Below, one piece after another: positions 54,874-57,461 of a stretch of 57,461 nt of DNA. The first letter of the stretch is position 1. The number at the start of each line of letters is the position of its first letter. The position numbers and the translations under genes are program-made. The notes under the pieces are model-generated. The model made no database searches. It was given only the letters and a program-made list of their open reading frames with translations, and had not been told where the DNA came from. This DNA comes from an uncultured Muribaculaceae bacterium (lineage in GTDB: Bacteria > Bacteroidota > Bacteroidia > Bacteroidales > Muribaculaceae), in assembly GCA_947174275.1 (NCBI GenBank), contig CAMWIJ010000012.1, forward strand, positions 1 through 57,461. The letters are read 5' to 3'.

Positions 54874-55244
54874 AACAACCAATCGCAACGACCAACGCAC
54901 CCGGTGCAATCGGTCCCTACAGCCAGGCCATCGACGCAGGCGCTTTCGTGTTCATCTCCGGACAAATCCCCGTAAATCCCGCCAACGGTGAGATACCCGA
55001 AGGCATCACAGCGCAGACCGCACAGTCTATCGCCAACATCAAGGCAATCCTTGCCGAGGCAGGCCTGAGCATCGACAACGTGGTTAAAACCACCGTATTC
55101 CTCGCCGATATGAACGATTTCGGCGCAATGAACGCCGTTTACGCCGACAACTTCACCGCGCCTTTCCCCGCGCGTTCGGCTGTAGCTGTCAAAGAGCTCC
55201 CCAAGCAGGTGCTTGTAGAGATTGAGGTCATCGCCGCAAAATAA
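54870..55244 (+). CDS. ridA: RidA family enamine/imine deaminase
   Basis: A 124-residue RidA/YjgF protein. Motifs: [12 protein letters not shown] near the start, [43 protein letters not shown] and the substrate-binding Arg in [14 protein letters not shown]. The trimeric enzyme removes reactive 2-aminoacrylate-type intermediates made by PLP enzymes. It overlaps the YihY gene by 4 bases. Its stop lies 24 bases before repeat B4, whose hairpins could end the transcript. Confidence 0.95.
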   Translation: MKQPIATTNAPGAIGPYSQAIDAGAFVFISGQIPVNPANGEIPEGITAQTAQSIANIKAILAEAGLSIDNVVKTTVFLADMNDFGAMNAVYADNFTAPFPARSAVAVKELPKQVLVEIEVIAAK

Positions 55245-55268
55245 TAGTAGCTCCCTCTTACACTCACA

Positions 55269-55412
55269 TGTGGGTGTTGCAGAACTCAGAGAAATGCCTC
55301 CAAAATGTAGGGACGCACGGCTCGTGCGTCCGCTAATAATCTGATTATCAGGTGTTACAAACGGACGCACGAGCCGTGCGTCCCTACAATATGAAGTTCT
55401 GCAACACCCTCA
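55269..55412. repeat. family B palindromic repeat, most complete copy (B4)
   Basis: Outer inverted ends GGGTGTTGCAGAACT (55272-55286) and its exact complement (55395-55409). Inner arms 55307-55332 and 55362-55387 are perfect 26-bp complements, and each arm is itself palindromic (GGACGCACG...CGTGCGTCC). The spacer has the family motif ATTATCAGGTGTT. It fills the gap between ridA and folC and ends 2 bases from the folC stop. Confidence 0.9.
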
Positions 55413-55414
55413 TA

Positions 55415-56686
55415 TTATATCGCCTCCGCCACAACGTAGGTGCTCCCCCCGATAAACACTACGCCGTCATCTCCGGCCATGCAGCGTCCTTCCTCAACAG
55501 CGCGTGCAACGTCGGAGATCACGATACCTTTAAGTCCGGCCGCAGCGGCTGCACTGGCAAGCTCGTGGGCACCCATAGAGCGGGGTATGGAGGCCTGGGT
55601 GAAAATATAGCGGGCCTGCTTCGGCATCATCTCGAGTATATGGCTCACATCCTTGTCATTGACAAAACCGATAACCATCACAAGTCTGTCGCCGAACTCT
55701 CCGAGCTTCGGTCCGAGATACCGCCATCCACCCTCGTTGTGCCCCGTGTCACATATCGTCAGCGGGTGCTCCCCGAGTTTCATCCACCGGCCGGCAAGGC
55801 CGGTCAGTTCCCTTACCTGAGCGAAACCGTGCCGCACCGCGCTGTTGTCGATTGTCATGCACCCGCGGCGCAACACATCGACCGCACACAATATAGTGGC
55901 TGCATTTTCTGTCTGACACTCACCCGACAGCTCTCCGATTATTTCACCTGCGTAGGTGCCGCTATACAACATCTGTTCGCCGCAATGCGTGGCCGAGTCA
56001 AACCATCTGCTTCCGTCGGCAAAAGTCAGCGGTGCATCCTCCTCGATTGCCTTGCGCACAAACACCTCGCGCACACCGTCGCCCTCGCTGTTGCCTATCA
56101 CCGCCGGTATTCCACGTTTGATGATGCCCGCCTTCTCGCCTGCTATCTGCGCAGGCGTGTCGCCAAGTTGTGCCGTGTGGTCAAGCGATATATTGGTGAT
56201 TATGCTCAATGCTGGCGTGATAATATTGGTGGTGTCGAGCCGTCCGCCCAGACCTGTCTCTATCACTGCAACATCAACCCCGCGCCGTGCGAAATAGTCA
56301 AACGCCATGATAGTGGTAAGCTCGAAAAACGAAGGCGTCACATCAAGCGCCATCGAGCGGTATCGCTCCACAAACTCTATCACCTCCTGCTCGGATATCA
56401 TCTCGCCGTCGACCCTCATCCGCTCCCTGAAATCTCTCAGATGCGGCGATGTGTAAAGCCCCGTGCGGTAGCCCTGACTCTGTAGTATGGCAGCTAAAGT
56501 GTGGCATGTCGACCCTTTGCCGTTTGTGCCCGCCACATGTATTGTGGGATAGCAGCGGTGAGGATTGCCGAACGCATTGTCAAGACGGCGTGCCGTATCA
56601 AGCCCCGGCTTGTAGGCTGCGGCTCCGATACGCTCGAACTGCGGGGTCGCATTGTAAAGATATTCGATTGTCTCCTTGTATGTCAT
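55415..56686 (-). CDS. folC: bifunctional folylpolyglutamate synthase / dihydrofolate synthase
   Basis: A 423-residue Mur-ligase-family enzyme; the ATG at 56686 (MTYKETIEYLYNATP) is the conserved start, and the longer frame runs into the chromate transporter gene. Motifs: ATP loop HVAGTNGKGSTCHTLA, folate loop SPHLRDFRERM, ETGLGGRLDTTNII and TNISLDHTAQLG, and the C-terminal domain with DTGHNEGGW. It adds glutamates to folate and makes dihydrofolate from dihydropteroate. It starts 5 bases after the chromate transporter stop and probably belongs to its operon. Confidence 0.95.
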   Translation of the reverse strand: MTYKETIEYLYNATPQFERIGAAAYKPGLDTARRLDNAFGNPHRCYPTIHVAGTNGKGSTCHTLAAILQSQGYRTGLYTSPHLRDFRERMRVDGEMISEQEVIEFVERYRSMALDVTPSFFELTTIMAFDYFARRGVDVAVIETGLGGRLDTTNIITPALSIITNISLDHTAQLGDTPAQIAGEKAGIIKRGIPAVIGNSEGDGVREVFVRKAIEEDAPLTFADGSRWFDSATHCGEQMLYSGTYAGEIIGELSGECQTENAATILCAVDVLRRGCMTIDNSAVRHGFAQVRELTGLAGRWMKLGEHPLTICDTGHNEGGWRYLGPKLGEFGDRLVMVIGFVNDKDVSHILEMMPKQARYIFTQASIPRSMGAHELASAAAAAGLKGIVISDVARAVEEGRCMAGDDGVVFIGGSTYVVAEAI

Positions 56687-56691
56687 GGCTG

Positions 56692-57261
56692 CTAATATAA
56701 AATCCATCCGGCGATACCGGCCAGTATTATGATGAATATAGGGTGTAACTTCGTGAACATCACCATGCAGAATGCCGCAACACATATCGACACCGATTTT
56801 ATGATGTCACCTGTCTCGCGGCCGAAATTGTCGCCGTTCATCAGCAGCAGTGCTGCCGACGCTATAAGGCCCACCACCACAGGGCGAAGGCCGGAGAAAA
56901 TCCCCTTGATTACGCCGCTTTCATGATGACGGGTTATAAACCGGCTCGTCTTGGCCACAAGTATAAACGACGGAAGTATCACCACAAGCGTGCACAGCAG
57001 CGACCCCAGCACGCCCCAAAACGGGGTGTCGAATGCCGGATTGGCGTTGCCCGGAGCAACATATCCGATATAAGTGGCCGAATTGATGCCTATCGGACCA
57101 GGTGTCATCTGTGATATAGCCACGATGTCGGTAAACATCTGCCCGGTTATCCATCCCGGACCAACTATCTCCTTTTCAATGAGCGACAGCATGGCATAGC
57201 CGCCGCCAAATCCGAAAAGGCCTATCTTGAGATAGCTCCATATCAGTTGCAGATAGATCAT
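56692..57261 (-). CDS. chromate transporter, ChrA half (second subunit)
   Basis: A 189-residue membrane protein of the chromate transporter (CHR) family. The motif FGFGGGYAMLSLIEKEIV and the later TPGPIGINSATYIGY are hallmarks of one CHR domain. Short CHR proteins work as pairs of half-size subunits; the partner is the truncated gene just upstream, which overlaps by 4 bases. Despite the name, many members probably export or exchange other anions such as sulfate, so the substrate is open. Confidence 0.9.
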   Translation of the reverse strand: MIYLQLIWSYLKIGLFGFGGGYAMLSLIEKEIVGPGWITGQMFTDIVAISQMTPGPIGINSATYIGYVAPGNANPAFDTPFWGVLGSLLCTLVVILPSFILVAKTSRFITRHHESGVIKGIFSGLRPVVVGLIASAALLLMNGDNFGRETGDIIKSVSICVAAFCMVMFTKLHPIFIIILAGIAGWILY

Positions 57262-57461
57262 AGTTCACCCCCTTTCCGTTCGCCCTTTCCGGCGGCATGA
57301 AGGCGGTTGAGCTGACGGCGGTGCCAGAGATACCCCCCGAGGCCGCCCGCCACTATAAACAATATCGGGTTTGACACTACCGGCCACTTCGACCATATCA
57401 GCAGCGCTGTCACTACAGGTATCGCAACCGTTTTCCACCCGATTTTAGCCGCCTTGGCCGA
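57258..57461 (-). CDS. chromate transporter, other half (C-terminal part, cut by window edge)
   Basis: An open frame of 67 residues enters from the right edge and ends with TGA at 57258-57260. It has one clear membrane helix (NPILFIVAGGLGGYLW) after a basic/hydrophobic segment (TVAIPVVTALLIWSKW) and ends in a basic tail (RKGGEL). Its stop overlaps the start of the second CHR gene (ATGA), the usual layout of paired CHR half-genes, which is the main reason for the call. The remainder lies outside the window. Confidence 0.7.
   Translation of the reverse strand, partial: SAKAAKIGWKTVAIPVVTALLIWSKWPVVSNPILFIVAGGLGGYLWHRRQLNRLHAAGKGERKGGEL

Noticed and set aside
55269..55412. Insertion sequence or integron attC site
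   Set aside because: No transposase or integrase gene; the nested palindrome recurs in several gaps, so it is listed as a repeat family instead.

Overview
The window reads as a chromosomal segment of a gut-type Bacteroidales bacterium, possibly Muribaculaceae (an inference from gene families; no rRNA gene is present to confirm it). The signs are Bacteroidetes promoter elements (-7 TAnnTTTG) ahead of many genes, SusC/TonB-type outer-membrane barrels with carboxypeptidase-regulatory-like N-terminal domains, a GLPGLI protein, and type IX secretion (T9SS) sorting domains of both type A and type B. No tRNA, rRNA, CRISPR array, phage or transposase gene was recognised.

Layout. 0-4.9 kb: an outer-membrane beta-barrel gene coupled to a GLPGLI gene, then a small lipoprotein and a nitroreductase. 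5.2-12.2 kb: trigger factor, biotin synthesis (bioA-bioF), a 72-residue protein of unknown role, and lysine-pathway enzymes (aspartate kinase, diaminopimelate decarboxylase). 12.3-22.8 kb, all on the minus strand: Dabb protein and ABC-F ATPase, a TrkH/TrkA potassium uptake pair, recQ-ftsE-DUF4923, and clpP-clpX. 23.0-27.8 kb: one 1602-residue secreted enzyme that joins a GH2 beta-mannosidase to a GH95-like module. 28-33.5 kb: two metallo-beta-lactamase-fold hydrolases, then an operon of 3'-5' exonuclease, S9 prolyl oligopeptidase and a lipoprotein. 33.8-41.2 kb, plus strand: endonuclease IV, an SLC45-like MFS carrier with a large extra-membrane insertion, a membrane-anchored TPR/coiled-coil/HTH-like regulator and an outer-membrane barrel. 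41.3-46.6 kb: a secreted protein made of 20-residue repeats, a secreted GH13 amylase with two starch-binding-like modules, and a T9SS GLUG-repeat protein. 47-57.5 kb: uvrA, a lytic transglycosylase, a T9SS type B protein, ferritin, a YihY membrane protein, ridA, folC and a split chromate transporter cut by the window edge.

Two families of short non-coding repeats run through the right two thirds. Family A has ends resembling TAAGAGAGTGTTTGAATTTA; its copies lie at or inside gene 3' ends, and one end lies within the last codons of uvrA. Family B has nested palindromes around a GTAGGGACGCACGGCTCGTG core; there are four copies between 41.8 and 55.4 kb. Many genes end in unusually long, nearly perfect hairpins.

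How the genes fit together: the MFS carrier, the regulator/barrel pair, the amylase and the T9SS protein look like parts of a glycan-handling neighbourhood, though no complete SusCD pair is present. The rest is mostly core metabolism and protein or DNA quality control. The least familiar items are the GH2-GH95 fusion, the MFS insertion, the 20-residue repeat protein and the two repeat families.
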